Assembly: GCA_030690315.1 (NCBI GenBank) | Contig: JAUYGY010000038.1 | Span: 17,755-81,754, forward strand | DNA length: 64,000 bases | From: Aequorivita sp. | GTDB taxonomy: Bacteria; Bacteroidota; Bacteroidia; Flavobacteriales; Flavobacteriaceae | Reading direction: 5' to 3' | Translations under genes and position numbers: made by a program | Notes under the pieces: generated by a model | Database searches by the model: none | Told to the model about the DNA's origin: nothing | The model's input: the letters and a program-made list of their open reading frames with translations, nothing else | Shown here: piece by piece, positions 46,714 through 54,740 of the stretch | Position numbering within the stretch: the first letter of the stretch is position 1 | How the letters are laid out: every line of letters begins with the position of its first letter

Positions 46714-47310
46714 TTAGTTTATACAGCGCAAAAAAAAAGTTCCTATCAATAGAATTGCGCCGGTGCTAATTGTTGTGCCTGGATTGTTGTAGGCAAATTT
46801 TTGGAGCCGGTTTAACCAGCCGTTTAAAAATGTAGCGTTTCCAATACTTCGGTAATAACTTGCGCGGGCTTCGTTGTAAATACTTACAAACTGCGCGGGG
46901 TTCACCTGGTTAATCGCGTTTAGGGTTATTGGCCCCATGCCATTATCTTCAAACATAGAATAGCCAAAACGATCGTTCAAAACTTGCTGTGCCAATTTTA
47001 CTCCACCCCCAGCATTAACATGGTGGTCAACTATGGTATTGGCAATAGCTTGGTTGTTGATTTTGTCCGCCTGGCATTTGTTCCAAAAGTAAACCCGGTA
47101 TAAATTCTCGGCCTCCGTTTTGGTAATGGCTTTTATGTCCGCAATTGAAGGCGGGCGTTTAATAATTCCTTCATAAAACCGTGCGCTAATACCGCGAAAG
47201 GTTCCCACAAGTTGGCCTAGGCTGTTAAAGTTTCCTTTATCGTCCGGGTTTGCTTGGTAGCCGCCTTCCACTTGCAGAAGCAGCGGAATGTATGAATTGA
47301 AATTAGCCAT
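46714..47310 (-). CDS. GH108 N-acetylmuramidase with C-terminal membrane helix
   Basis: 198 residues. Catalytic Glu15 in the GH108 motif VEGGYQ, then YFWNKCQADKI and NTIVDHHVNAGGG of the peptidoglycan-binding-3 part. It cleaves the glycan strand of peptidoglycan. The C terminus is a membrane helix (about 178-195, TGAILLIGTFFLRCIN), unlike most soluble GH108 endolysins, so it may be anchored in the virion or inner membrane. Confidence 0.88.
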   Translation of the reverse strand: MANFNSYIPLLLQVEGGYQANPDDKGNFNSLGQLVGTFRGISARFYEGIIKRPPSIADIKAITKTEAENLYRVYFWNKCQADKINNQAIANTIVDHHVNAGGGVKLAQQVLNDRFGYSMFEDNGMGPITLNAINQVNPAQFVSIYNEARASYYRSIGNATFLNGWLNRLQKFAYNNPGTTISTGAILLIGTFFLRCIN

Positions 47311-47322
47311 TGCCTAACTTTT

Positions 47323-48009
47323 TTAAAGTGTTACTTCAGTAGCTGGTTCACGTAACCCTTTGCGTTTTTTGCCATTGGCTTTTTTGCCCGATTTACGTTT
47401 TTTGCTTTTGGTGCCGCTCAATCCGTTTCCGCTGCCGCTGGACTTGCTTTTCTTCCCGCTGCCGGAAAGTGCGCTAATGGCCAGCAAGGCAACTAAACCT
47501 ATTCCCGCAGTTTTAACCCAATCGGTTTTTTTAACGGTTGCAACAACCGGCGGGGTTGTGACTGGGGGTGTGGTGGTAGTTGGTTTTGTGGTTCCAACCA
47601 CTACCGCCGGAAGATTGTTAACATTTTCCTGCAAGGTTATCAATCCGCCAAGGTTTGCGAAACTCGCAATGTGTGTGCGCTTGCCTACGTAGGAAATGGT
47701 AATTTGGGTGCTTTCCGAATCAACGGTTACGGTTGCTTCGCCGTTTTGGTTGGTAATGGTTCCTTGAGTTCCCCATTTCACATGGGCAGAAACCAACGGT
47801 TTGCCGTTAATGTCTATAACCTCAATGATTTTAGATAACGTGCCTTTGGTTATGGTTTGGTTCGGGCTTCCGTTTGGGTTGAAGGGTGGGCTTTGGTAGG
47901 TTGGGCCATCGTTAAAGGTGCCTGTGCCTGTGTCGCCTCCCTTTCCGGAAACTGTTCCGCCTCCGAAAACTACGGGAACAAATGTTTTTAAGTCGTTTGA
48001 ATTTTTCAT
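47323..48009 (-). CDS. Structural-type protein with helix and GLSGTK basic tail
   Basis: 228 residues: Gly/Thr-rich start, a beta-sandwich resembling a carboxypeptidase-regulatory-like domain (about 58-135, NGKPLVSAHVKWGT, NQNGEATVTVD), a Pro/Thr linker, a membrane helix (about 166-184) and a Lys/Arg tail with NGLSGTKSKKRKSGKK. Same plan as other late proteins of the element. Likely virion membrane protein. Confidence 0.72.
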   Translation of the reverse strand: MKNSNDLKTFVPVVFGGGTVSGKGGDTGTGTFNDGPTYQSPPFNPNGSPNQTITKGTLSKIIEVIDINGKPLVSAHVKWGTQGTITNQNGEATVTVDSESTQITISYVGKRTHIASFANLGGLITLQENVNNLPAVVVGTTKPTTTTPPVTTPPVVATVKKTDWVKTAGIGLVALLAISALSGSGKKSKSSGSGNGLSGTKSKKRKSGKKANGKKRKGLREPATEVTL

Positions 48010-48030
48010 ATTGATAGGTGTAAAGGGTTT

Positions 48031-48597
48031 TTAAAATATTCCGGGAACAATGGTTCGTAATTTGTTTATTTCCGTGCTGTCCAATTCATTTGTTAACCAA
48101 TAAGTTAAGTTTCTTGGGGGTGCTGGCCATATACCTTCCATTAGGCCATTATAGCGCGGCGTTCCAAAGGCTTGTGAAATTAAATGGTAGTCTGCGGCGG
48201 TACGGCCTCTTAGTGCGTTGTAAATTTCTTGCGTGTCCGTTCCTGTGCGATCCATGGCCGTTAATAAAATTCGGGCGATACCGGATGCTTGGTTTGGGGT
48301 TACGGTAACAGTACTGGAACCGCTCCCGCCTGGGGTTGTGTTTCCGCTTGGGCTTCCGCTGCCATCATCAAATATTCCGCCAACAGTGTCGCCAACTTTG
48401 TTGATCCCGCTAACGGCTTTATAAACGAAATAGCCACCAACGCCCAAAGCCAATAAAATTAAAAGCGTTTGGGTATTATTCTTTGCATAATTAGCAGTAC
48501 TGGAAGCTGCCTTTTTTGCAGTTTCCGTGGTAATAAGAGCGGTTGAACCTTTTAGGCCTTTACTCTTTTTTCGTTTACTTGCTTTTTTGGTTACCAT
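48031..48597 (-). CDS. Membrane protein with basic N terminus
   Basis: 188 residues: basic start KKASKRKKSKGLKGSTA, membrane helix (about 47-65, LLILLALGVGGYFVYKAV), a Gly/Ser linker, and a C-terminal domain with RTGTDTQEIYNALRGRTAADY that resembles an annexin-like helical repeat. Topology is the mirror of its neighbours: basic end first. Start overlaps the previous stop (TAATG). Confidence 0.7.
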   Translation of the reverse strand: MVTKKASKRKKSKGLKGSTALITTETAKKAASSTANYAKNNTQTLLILLALGVGGYFVYKAVSGINKVGDTVGGIFDDGSGSPSGNTTPGGSGSSTVTVTPNQASGIARILLTAMDRTGTDTQEIYNALRGRTAADYHLISQAFGTPRYNGLMEGIWPAPPRNLTYWLTNELDSTEINKLRTIVPGIF

Positions 48598-48758
48598 TAG
48601 ATCATTTTTAAATAACCTCGTAAAGTGGGGTCCTTAAACCCTTTTTGAAGTTTTATTAATTCTTCGGTGGTCGCTTCTTTCAAAATTGCAGAAGCGGCGT
48701 TGTAACGCTTTAATTCGTCCGCGGGGTTATCGCCTTTTATAATAATATTCTTAGCCAT
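48597..48758 (-). CDS. Small element protein, 53 residues
   Basis: MAKNIIIKGDNPADELKRYN... ending RGYLKMI. Both ends overlap neighbours: its ATG lies inside the stop region of the 286-residue gene and its TAA overlaps the next ATG. This tight coupling supports a real gene. Helical and charged; function unknown. Confidence 0.7.
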   Translation of the reverse strand: MAKNIIIKGDNPADELKRYNAASAILKEATTEELIKLQKGFKDPTLRGYLKMI

Positions 48759-49611
48759 TTTGCACCTTTTTTAAATTGGGGGTTTCCAGTAATTTTTTCA
48801 ATTCTTTTATAAAAGATTGATCCGGCTCCGCAACTCTTGAAATTAGTGTGGCCAGTTCTTCGCAAAAACTATCCGGGCATTGTCCAACCATATCGCAAAG
48901 GGCGCGTTGCATGTCTGAATAACCTTCCAATGGATCAACAATTTGGGCATTCTGTGTGTTGGGGGCGTTTAGGCCGCCGCCTTTAAATTGTGCAATTGCG
49001 CCCATGAGCGCGGGTATTGTTTGTGAAGGATTTGCAAAAATGCCGTCAATGATTTTGTCAAATTTTGAAGGCTCTTTTTCGGTGGTTTGCTCCCAAGAGT
49101 ATTTGTCATTTTCACGCAAAAGTTCTGAAACCTTGTCGGTTAATTTTTTGCGCTTTTCCTTTTCATCTTCAAAGAGTTTTTCAAATTTGGCGCAATTCAT
49201 TTTCCAAATTTCCAGTTCGCGTTTTGCGGCGAACCCGTCCATAATTTCGGGCATCCCTAAACCAAACGCGCCATTAAGTCCAGCCGGATATACCGGCATT
49301 TGTTGCGGTACTGGAGCTGAAGTAACGCCGTTTTGTGCGGGGGGAGATCCCTCGGTAAAATCTACCGTGATGGGAGCGCCGAAGGGCTTGCTGGAATTGC
49401 CGTTTTTAAGTTTCGGCGTTAGCAATATTTTTTGCAATCCCTTTACATGCATCGCCTGTAAATAAGCGGGAAGGCTTCCGTTGTGGTTTTTATCCAAATA
49501 GACTTGATTTACTGCCTTTTGAAAAACCTTTTCGGTTACGCAATCCATAACGTCCAGCTGAAAGGCCGGGCGGGATTTTAATATTTCTTGAAAGTTTTTT
49601 AGCTTTTCCAT
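48751..49611 (-). CDS. Coiled-coil structural-type protein
   Basis: 286 residues without membrane helix: N-terminal helices, a Pro/Gly-rich segment (about 85-115) and a coiled coil (about 130-165, KFEKLFEDEKEKRKKLTDKV), then a helical C terminus. No family recognised. Follows directly on three small beta-rich genes, so a scaffolding or minor virion role is possible. Confidence 0.68.
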   Translation of the reverse strand: MEKLKNFQEILKSRPAFQLDVMDCVTEKVFQKAVNQVYLDKNHNGSLPAYLQAMHVKGLQKILLTPKLKNGNSSKPFGAPITVDFTEGSPPAQNGVTSAPVPQQMPVYPAGLNGAFGLGMPEIMDGFAAKRELEIWKMNCAKFEKLFEDEKEKRKKLTDKVSELLRENDKYSWEQTTEKEPSKFDKIIDGIFANPSQTIPALMGAIAQFKGGGLNAPNTQNAQIVDPLEGYSDMQRALCDMVGQCPDSFCEELATLISRVAEPDQSFIKELKKLLETPNLKKVQNG

Positions 49612-49890
49612 TTATCGGGGGGTTGTTGGACAAGTTTTAATAAGAAGTGCATAGCTTACTTTCACTTCGTTTTTTAGAATGCTATCCTCTGAAAAATTGA
49701 GGTTTATAGTACCGGACATTTCTACGCCGCTGGGGCCAAGAATAAAACTATCTCCTGGGCCAATGGCTATACCGTTAAGGTACACGGTTGTTGCGCCAGT
49801 ATTGTATAAAGTAGGCTCCACCCAATCCTTCATATTGATGGTAGATTTATCTAAACTAAAAGTGTCGGTTATGAAGCTACCTTTATACAT
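49612..49890 (-). CDS. Small beta-rich protein, 92 residues
   Basis: Predominantly beta: LYNTGATTVYLNGIAIGPGDSF and SGTINLNFSEDS. The pattern is like small capsid or spike domains, but no family is recognised. One base from the next gene. Third in a run of three beta proteins (with 49901 and 50390). Confidence 0.68.
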   Translation of the reverse strand: MYKGSFITDTFSLDKSTINMKDWVEPTLYNTGATTVYLNGIAIGPGDSFILGPSGVEMSGTINLNFSEDSILKNEVKVSYALLIKTCPTTPR

Positions 49891-49900
49891 TTTGGGATTT

Positions 49901-50308
49901 TTACAAACAGTCGTTAATATTTGGAGTGTTTCCGGCCGCTGTGGCAGAACGTTCTATTGCGTAGAAAATAATAACCTTCACTTTGTAGGCTTCCGCTCCT
50001 GCAAGTACCGCGCTTGGGGTTATTTGAGCTTTTATTCTTCCAGGATATTCAACCGTTAACGGCGTAACTATACCGTTTACAAAGCTGTTTTTGTTGGTTA
50101 CGTCGCCCACGCTTATATCTATGGGGGCCAACACTTCTGTTGCACCGTCATAAATAGCTAAATCGGCACTTTGTCCTGCTGGAATAGTTCCAATTGGTTT
50201 TGTGGCGTAACCCATAATTGGGCCGTATATATCGGAAAAATCTACTTCCTTTTGCGAATCGCCAGCAACAAGGCTAAGCGTTCTTTGTGCGTGTTTCACT
50301 TTGTACAT
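49901..50308 (-). CDS. Beta-rich protein, 135 residues
   Basis: Beta-sandwich-like sequence (LSLVAGDSQKEVDFSDIYG, TPLTVEYPGRIKAQI, YKVKVIIFYAIER). No helix or signal. Candidate minor capsid or spike protein by place and composition; not recognised. It starts just after a terminator hairpin. Confidence 0.68.
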   Translation of the reverse strand: MYKVKHAQRTLSLVAGDSQKEVDFSDIYGPIMGYATKPIGTIPAGQSADLAIYDGATEVLAPIDISVGDVTNKNSFVNGIVTPLTVEYPGRIKAQITPSAVLAGAEAYKVKVIIFYAIERSATAAGNTPNINDCL

Positions 50309-50321
50309 TGCTTGATGTTTT

Positions 50322-50358
50322 AAAAAAACGCCTTGCCTGTTATAGACAAGGCGTTTTT
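50322..50358 (-). terminator. Terminator downstream of the 207-residue late gene
   Basis: On the minus strand AACGCCTTG, 11-base loop, CAAGGCGTT, then a T-rich run. It would cut down transcription of the genes after 50390-51013, raising that protein relative to the rest, as often seen after major capsid genes. Confidence 0.9.
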
Positions 50359-50389
50359 ATTAACTAACTAACTTCAAATAAAATGGCAA

Positions 50390-51013
50390 TTATCCTTTTC
50401 TTACGGTTCTGTGTCCGCGTAGGCGCACTTCTCCGTAACTGTTATCTGCTGCACCGCCACCGGCTGGAATTGCAACTCCCGAAGGGAATTTGAATGCCCA
50501 TGTAAAATCTGCGTCATCTCGCAAATAACAGAGTGATCCAAGTACTACAAAATCATCTTGAACACTTGCCCCGGTGTAAGGGTTACAAAGTGTTGCAACT
50601 GGAAGATTTAATACTAATCTACCGCCCTGGCGAATTTCAAATTCCGCGTTTCTAAGTTCGGCGGAAGGTTTTGTTTCGTAAAGGGCTTTACCTGCTAAAC
50701 TCACGTTCATTCCTGTTGAGAAACCAATACGCACTTCATTAAAAATAAAGAGTTCGTTTGTTGGTAATTTCCCTTTGTCAATATTGCTTATACCCTGGGC
50801 TTTCTCCGTGGTACTATTAACAAATTCGTAAATACCACTTGCGCTGTTGATGCTTGATCGCACAAACAATTCATACGGTTGTACCGTAATGTCGTGTGGG
50901 TTTCCTTTAATTTCCTTGTCCAATGAGCTACTAAGAGCGTTCATAGGAAGTAATACCGACAATAAAAAAGCCAATACTACTGAGTGTGCCATTGTGTTTT
51001 GTTGATTGTTCAT
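50390..51013 (-). CDS. Candidate major structural (capsid-like) protein
   Basis: 207 residues from ATG 51013. An N-terminal hydrophobic segment (about 8-26, SVVLAFLLSVLLPMNALSS) may be a signal or membrane anchor. The rest is beta-rich: ELFIFNEVRIGFSTGM, AEFEIRQGGRLVLNLPVATL, DFTWAFKFPSGVAIPAGGG, ending in basic RLRGHRTVRKG. Jelly-roll-like strand lengths and a strong terminator behind it suggest the most abundant late protein. No homologue is recognised, and capsid function is inference. Confidence 0.55.
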   Translation of the reverse strand: MNNQQNTMAHSVVLAFLLSVLLPMNALSSSLDKEIKGNPHDITVQPYELFVRSSINSASGIYEFVNSTTEKAQGISNIDKGKLPTNELFIFNEVRIGFSTGMNVSLAGKALYETKPSAELRNAEFEIRQGGRLVLNLPVATLCNPYTGASVQDDFVVLGSLCYLRDDADFTWAFKFPSGVAIPAGGGAADNSYGEVRLRGHRTVRKG

Positions 51014-51075
51014 CTTTTGTTGTTTTTGATGATTATACAATTGTTAAAAGGGTCGTTGCTTAATTTTTAACCAGG

Positions 51076-51570
51076 TTAAGCCCCTGTAAATTCGTTTTGT
51101 TCGACGCCATCCCAAACTCTATCCCATTCAATTTCACGAATGGTTGGGCTTCCTAGCATTGGGAAACTATCATAGTTGTAATTAGGTGGCATTTGGTCAT
51201 GTGGTAGATCGCCACAAGCACAGCCTAGGCCCATTGCATCCTGCAAAAACTTTTGCGGCACTGCTGGGTTAGCTTCTTTCGTAATCATTTTTGCGGCTTG
51301 TGCATCAATCACATCGCCTGCCTGTTCAGCTGCTACGCCAACTAGAGCGGGTACAACTAAATCTTTGTTTTTTCCGGTGTAAGCTGCTGCGGCCACAATG
51401 GCTACAAGAGCCAAACCGCCCTTTATCATTTGGGCTTGATTTGCATCCTTAGGCTTTACTAAAGGAGTAATAGCACCGACAACGCCGCGCCCTACTCTCT
51501 TACCTACTTCAAAGGCAGCGAAGCCTTTGGCTACCTGCACTACTTCTTTCGATTTTGGTGTTTTAAACAT
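51076..51570 (-). CDS. Membrane protein with Cys-rich end
   Basis: 164 residues: basic N terminus (MFKTPKSKEVVQVAKG), one or two hydrophobic segments (about 50-65 LALVAIVAAAAY, 72-82), then a C-terminal part with GLGCACGDLPHDQMPPNY and an acidic end. Likely virion membrane protein; no family. Confidence 0.65.
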   Translation of the reverse strand: MFKTPKSKEVVQVAKGFAAFEVGKRVGRGVVGAITPLVKPKDANQAQMIKGGLALVAIVAAAAYTGKNKDLVVPALVGVAAEQAGDVIDAQAAKMITKEANPAVPQKFLQDAMGLGCACGDLPHDQMPPNYNYDSFPMLGSPTIREIEWDRVWDGVEQNEFTGA

Positions 51571-51595
51571 GATTATATTGATTTTGGGTTTGGGT

Positions 51596-51847
51596 TTACT
51601 TTTTTGTTTTTCTCTTCCCTGCTTTGCGCTTGGTGCGCTTGGTGCGCTTGGTGCCGCTTAGGCCGCCGGAAGTTTTGGTTTTCTTTTTTGGCATTAACAA
51701 CAAATAGCCTACAACTGCCAGCCCGGCGAACATCAATAACTTTGTATTGGTTCCTGGGTTTTGTTGCTGCTCTTGAAATATTCTCACACGTTCCGCATAA
51801 GGAATGTGCGCTTCTGGATTGGTAATGGGTGCCGCCTTCTGTAACAT
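51596..51847 (-). CDS. Small one-helix protein with GLSGTK basic tail
   Basis: 83 residues: short soluble part, membrane helix (about 40-56, LLMFAGLAVVGYLLLMP), and a tail of KKKTKTSGGLSGTK followed by Lys/Arg-rich repeats. The tail could face and bind packaged DNA if the helix lies in a virion membrane. The GLSGTK motif is shared with the 47323 gene product. Confidence 0.72.
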   Translation of the reverse strand: MLQKAAPITNPEAHIPYAERVRIFQEQQQNPGTNTKLLMFAGLAVVGYLLLMPKKKTKTSGGLSGTKRTKRTKRKAGKRKTKK

Positions 51848-51864
51848 AATTTCAATTTTTAAAA

Positions 51865-52854
51865 TTAATTTCTTCGTCTTATTAAGAAGATCGCGCCAAT
51901 TGCTAGCGCAATAATCATTATGGAATTATCCTTTTTGGGTTGATTTGCCCATGGTATTGTTGGTTTTGCTATGGGCGCGGGCGTTTGTGGGTTTCCGCCC
52001 GTTGGGGGTTTAACAGGAGGTGTGGTTGTGCCGCCGCCTGTTGGGGGTGCGGTTGTGCCGCCACCTGTTGGGGGTTTTATTGGGCCGCCTATTGGGGGTG
52101 TGGTTGTGCCGCCACCTGTGGTTGTGCCGCCTCCGCCTATGGTTGTGCTGCCGCCTCCGCCTGTGGTTGTGCCACCGCCTCCGGTAGTTGTTCCGCCTCC
52201 GCCTGTGGTTGTGCCACCGCCTCCGGTGGTTGTGCCGCCGCCTGTGGTTGTGCCGCCGCCTGGTGGTAGGCCACCGTGTGGCTTATTTGCTATATAAAAC
52301 TTTTCTGATACTATTTTAGTTTTGTTCCAATACAGCTCGTCACCCGAAATGATTTTATAAATTGTTGGATCGTGATTTTCGGGAAAAAAGGATAATCCTG
52401 ATACGTTATTTAAAAATTCTTGCTGGACTATCTGGTGAACCTGGCTGATAGTGTCAATTTTTAAGGTAGCTAAATCAATCTCTTCTTGACCCGTTGATCG
52501 CAAAGCTTCAAGTTCATAATATGCCCTCCAGGCGTATGCCTCTGCCAGCAGATTGTTGAGTAAAATTATATTGGTAGGCGCCGTGACTCTTGTTAAAGGT
52601 CCTTTTGTGGCTTCAAGTATTTTTCCGTAATGCGTAGCAAAATAATTTTCCTCCCACAAATAAAGTTCGTTTAAAACCCATTGGCTTGGGCCGCCTTTCC
52701 ACCAGCCGCGACTTTCCCCATACCTTATTACGGCCCCGCCAATTGCGGCAGCAAGCGGGCCGGCTGCAGCACCAAGTACGGCGATAGCCAAGGACTTCCA
52801 CCAGCCGCCTTTGTATGCAATTGTTCCTCCTGTATCGTTGGTATCTATTGCCAT
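51865..52854 (-). CDS. Late protein with GGGTTT linker and C-terminal helix
   Basis: 329 residues: N-terminal segment with a hydrophobic stretch (about 14-40, AIAVLGAAAGPLAAAIGGAV), a helical domain to about 195, a low-complexity linker of GGGTTT units (about 200-290), and a C-terminal membrane helix (about 310-325) ending RRRN. Same plan as the transglutaminase-like protein next to it. Function unknown. Confidence 0.7.
   Translation of the reverse strand: MAIDTNDTGGTIAYKGGWWKSLAIAVLGAAAGPLAAAIGGAVIRYGESRGWWKGGPSQWVLNELYLWEENYFATHYGKILEATKGPLTRVTAPTNIILLNNLLAEAYAWRAYYELEALRSTGQEEIDLATLKIDTISQVHQIVQQEFLNNVSGLSFFPENHDPTIYKIISGDELYWNKTKIVSEKFYIANKPHGGLPPGGGTTTGGGTTTGGGGTTTGGGGTTTGGGGTTTGGGGSTTIGGGGTTTGGGTTTPPIGGPIKPPTGGGTTAPPTGGGTTTPPVKPPTGGNPQTPAPIAKPTIPWANQPKKDNSIMIIALAIGAIFLIRRRN
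52016..52264 (-). repeat. Low-complexity linker repeats (GGGTTT coding)
   Basis: Tandem copies of units such as GTGGTTGTGCCGCCGCCT that encode Gly/Thr-rich and then Pro/Gly-rich linker. GC content is well above the surroundings. Prone to length change. Confidence 0.88.
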
Positions 52855-52860
52855 TGTTTA

Positions 52861-54681
52861 TTATTTAGTTTTTGATTTGTTTTTATAGGCCATGTAAATT
52901 CCACCAGCAATAAGGCCGATTACCAAAATATTGTTCATTCCCATTTGTTGGGTTTTGGGGGTTCCGCCTCCGCCTGTTTGCCAGGGGATTGTTGGTTTTG
53001 GGGGAGCGGGCGTATTGCCACCCGTAGTTGGGGGTTTGGTTGTTGGGGGTGGAGTAGTTCCGCTACCCGGTAGTGTTATTGTTCCGCCTCCGCCTGTACC
53101 GCCACCGCTTCCGCTGCCGCTGCCGCCTCCTGTATTTGCCGAGCCGCCAGGAATAACTACCAATTTTGGTGCAACAACGGTAACAACTGGGCTGGGAGTT
53201 TTAAAACGTGTATCGTCTAACAGTTTGCCGTTGGCATACCCGGAAGGTGTTTTATAATGGTAACTCGTTAGAAATCGTTCAGCACCGACCGTTAATTTTC
53301 CGTTGTTCTCCTTCAATAGTTGGTCTGCTAGGCTCAAAACACGAGATAAAGCTATCTTCATGCCTTCATAACCTACTTTATTGGCATCACGGGTGCATTT
53401 TACTATATCGCCGTTTGTGCTTCCGAATTTTCGTTCGGCTATGTATGCGCTTGCAACGTCAACGAACGCTTGTAAATTTTTTGTGTTTAAACCGCCGGTG
53501 CTTTCTTCAGTTAAACCGGATGCTTTTAAATATTCCGAAGCATCTAGCGCAACTTCTCCGGCTGATTTTTTCGGGTTGTTGGAGGAGCCAAAACAAGAAA
53601 TCATAAATCCGTTTGCGAAAATGGCCCCAAAAGTTCGATCCCACCAGCCACTGCTTTCAAACATATCTAGTGCGATCGTTCCTAACTCTTCGCCTAGCTC
53701 TCCCTCTGTGGCGGTTTCATCGCCCGCTCCTGTTCCTGTTCCGCTTCCGCTTCCCGAGCCACCAGCATTTAAACCGTTCAATTGATCTGCGCGGCGCATA
53801 GCAACTGCAATAGGGCTGCGGTACATTTTCCGCCCGTGTTTTTCGGGATAGGCGTATTTAATGAGTTCGCCCTCAATAACAATCCCTTCGGTTGTAATCA
53901 CAAATTCAGGGTCGATACCTTTGGCTATAAGTTTATTTACCGTGTTTCGTATTTTGCAGATAATTCGCCAATCAATACCGGTTTCTTGAAGAAATAATAG
54001 AAATTCTTTAAAACCTTCCTTTGCGGTTGGTGTAACTGGCGCAAAATTTCCTTTTACGGTTGCCATGGTTGCACCTTGGGGGCCGGCGGCTTGTAATCCG
54101 AAATGTTCTAATTTGCTCATAAATACATCATTTTTTTCTGAAAATGCCGCTTCGGTGTTTTGGTGCTTCGTTGCATCTATCACAAAGTAGCCACCGTTTA
54201 GGCTTCCGCTTTTTTGGTCCTTGGGAACGGTAATAAAAACATGAGTAAATTCGCTAGGGAGCATGTACGGCTGCTTTATCTTTCGGATATAATATTTTAT
54301 ACCCAAACTGGATAAAATGCAACCGGCAAAAATGGAGTAGCTTTTACAGTCTATTCCTGTTTTGCGAACGCTCCAAGAACATGCGGGGCTTCTTAAATTT
54401 TGATCGGCTCCATCGGCCCGGTACTGGATATGATTGTATAGAAAATCATAAATAGCCGTTACGGTCGCTTGAAGTGATTTTTTTTGAAGCTGCGGGGCAA
54501 GTTTTTTGCATTGGGAATAATTTTTTAGAATATTGGCCTTTATGCCGTCCATACTAAAAAAGGTATCGCCCTTGCCTAAATACGTGCTTTCGCATGTGCT
54601 GGAAGGAATAAATTTATCGTAGTAACTGCCGGCTTCCAATGGCCGGTGCAACGCACTATTAATAATTCCTTTTTCACTCAT
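52861..54681 (-). CDS. Anchored transglutaminase-like late protein
   Basis: 606 residues from ATG 54681 (MSEKGIINSALHRP). N-terminal transglutaminase-like domain (about 30-175) with a full candidate triad: Cys112 in TGIDCKSYS, His147 in EFTHVFI and Asp169 in FVIDAT. A middle domain of unknown kind (about 230-480), a Gly/Pro/Thr linker (about 530-580) and a C-terminal membrane helix with tail KNKSKTK follow. Could be a cysteine peptidase or cross-linking enzyme that matures or stabilises the particle. First gene behind the late promoter. Confidence 0.82.
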   Translation of the reverse strand: MSEKGIINSALHRPLEAGSYYDKFIPSSTCESTYLGKGDTFFSMDGIKANILKNYSQCKKLAPQLQKKSLQATVTAIYDFLYNHIQYRADGADQNLRSPACSWSVRKTGIDCKSYSIFAGCILSSLGIKYYIRKIKQPYMLPSEFTHVFITVPKDQKSGSLNGGYFVIDATKHQNTEAAFSEKNDVFMSKLEHFGLQAAGPQGATMATVKGNFAPVTPTAKEGFKEFLLFLQETGIDWRIICKIRNTVNKLIAKGIDPEFVITTEGIVIEGELIKYAYPEKHGRKMYRSPIAVAMRRADQLNGLNAGGSGSGSGTGTGAGDETATEGELGEELGTIALDMFESSGWWDRTFGAIFANGFMISCFGSSNNPKKSAGEVALDASEYLKASGLTEESTGGLNTKNLQAFVDVASAYIAERKFGSTNGDIVKCTRDANKVGYEGMKIALSRVLSLADQLLKENNGKLTVGAERFLTSYHYKTPSGYANGKLLDDTRFKTPSPVVTVVAPKLVVIPGGSANTGGGSGSGSGGGTGGGGTITLPGSGTTPPPTTKPPTTGGNTPAPPKPTIPWQTGGGGTPKTQQMGMNNILVIGLIAGGIYMAYKNKSKTK

Positions 54682-54684
54682 AAT

Positions 54685-54711
54685 TGTTTCCAAAGAACAT
54701 TTGTGGAAACA
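54685..54711. promoter_or_regulatory. Dyad in the late leader
   Basis: TGTTTCCA, 11 bases, TGGAAACA: perfect 8-bp arms between the late -7 element and the transglutaminase-like gene ATG. Operator or mRNA hairpin; the outer arm touches the -7 element. Confidence 0.65.
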
Positions 54712-54740
54712 AAGATGTGCGGTAATTTTTTTGTGAAAAC
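54710..54740 (-). promoter_or_regulatory. Putative late promoter with weak -33
   Basis: On the minus strand CATCTTTG (54710-54717, 7/8 to TAnnTTTG), with only GTTT at the -33 place 19 bases upstream (54737-54740). The poor -33 fits an activator-dependent promoter. Confidence 0.5.

Noticed and set aside
51940..52297. Plus-strand open frames rich in Cys/Gly or Val/Pro
   Set aside because: They are mirror frames of the GGGTTT linker of the 51865-52854 gene; composition is purely low-complexity.
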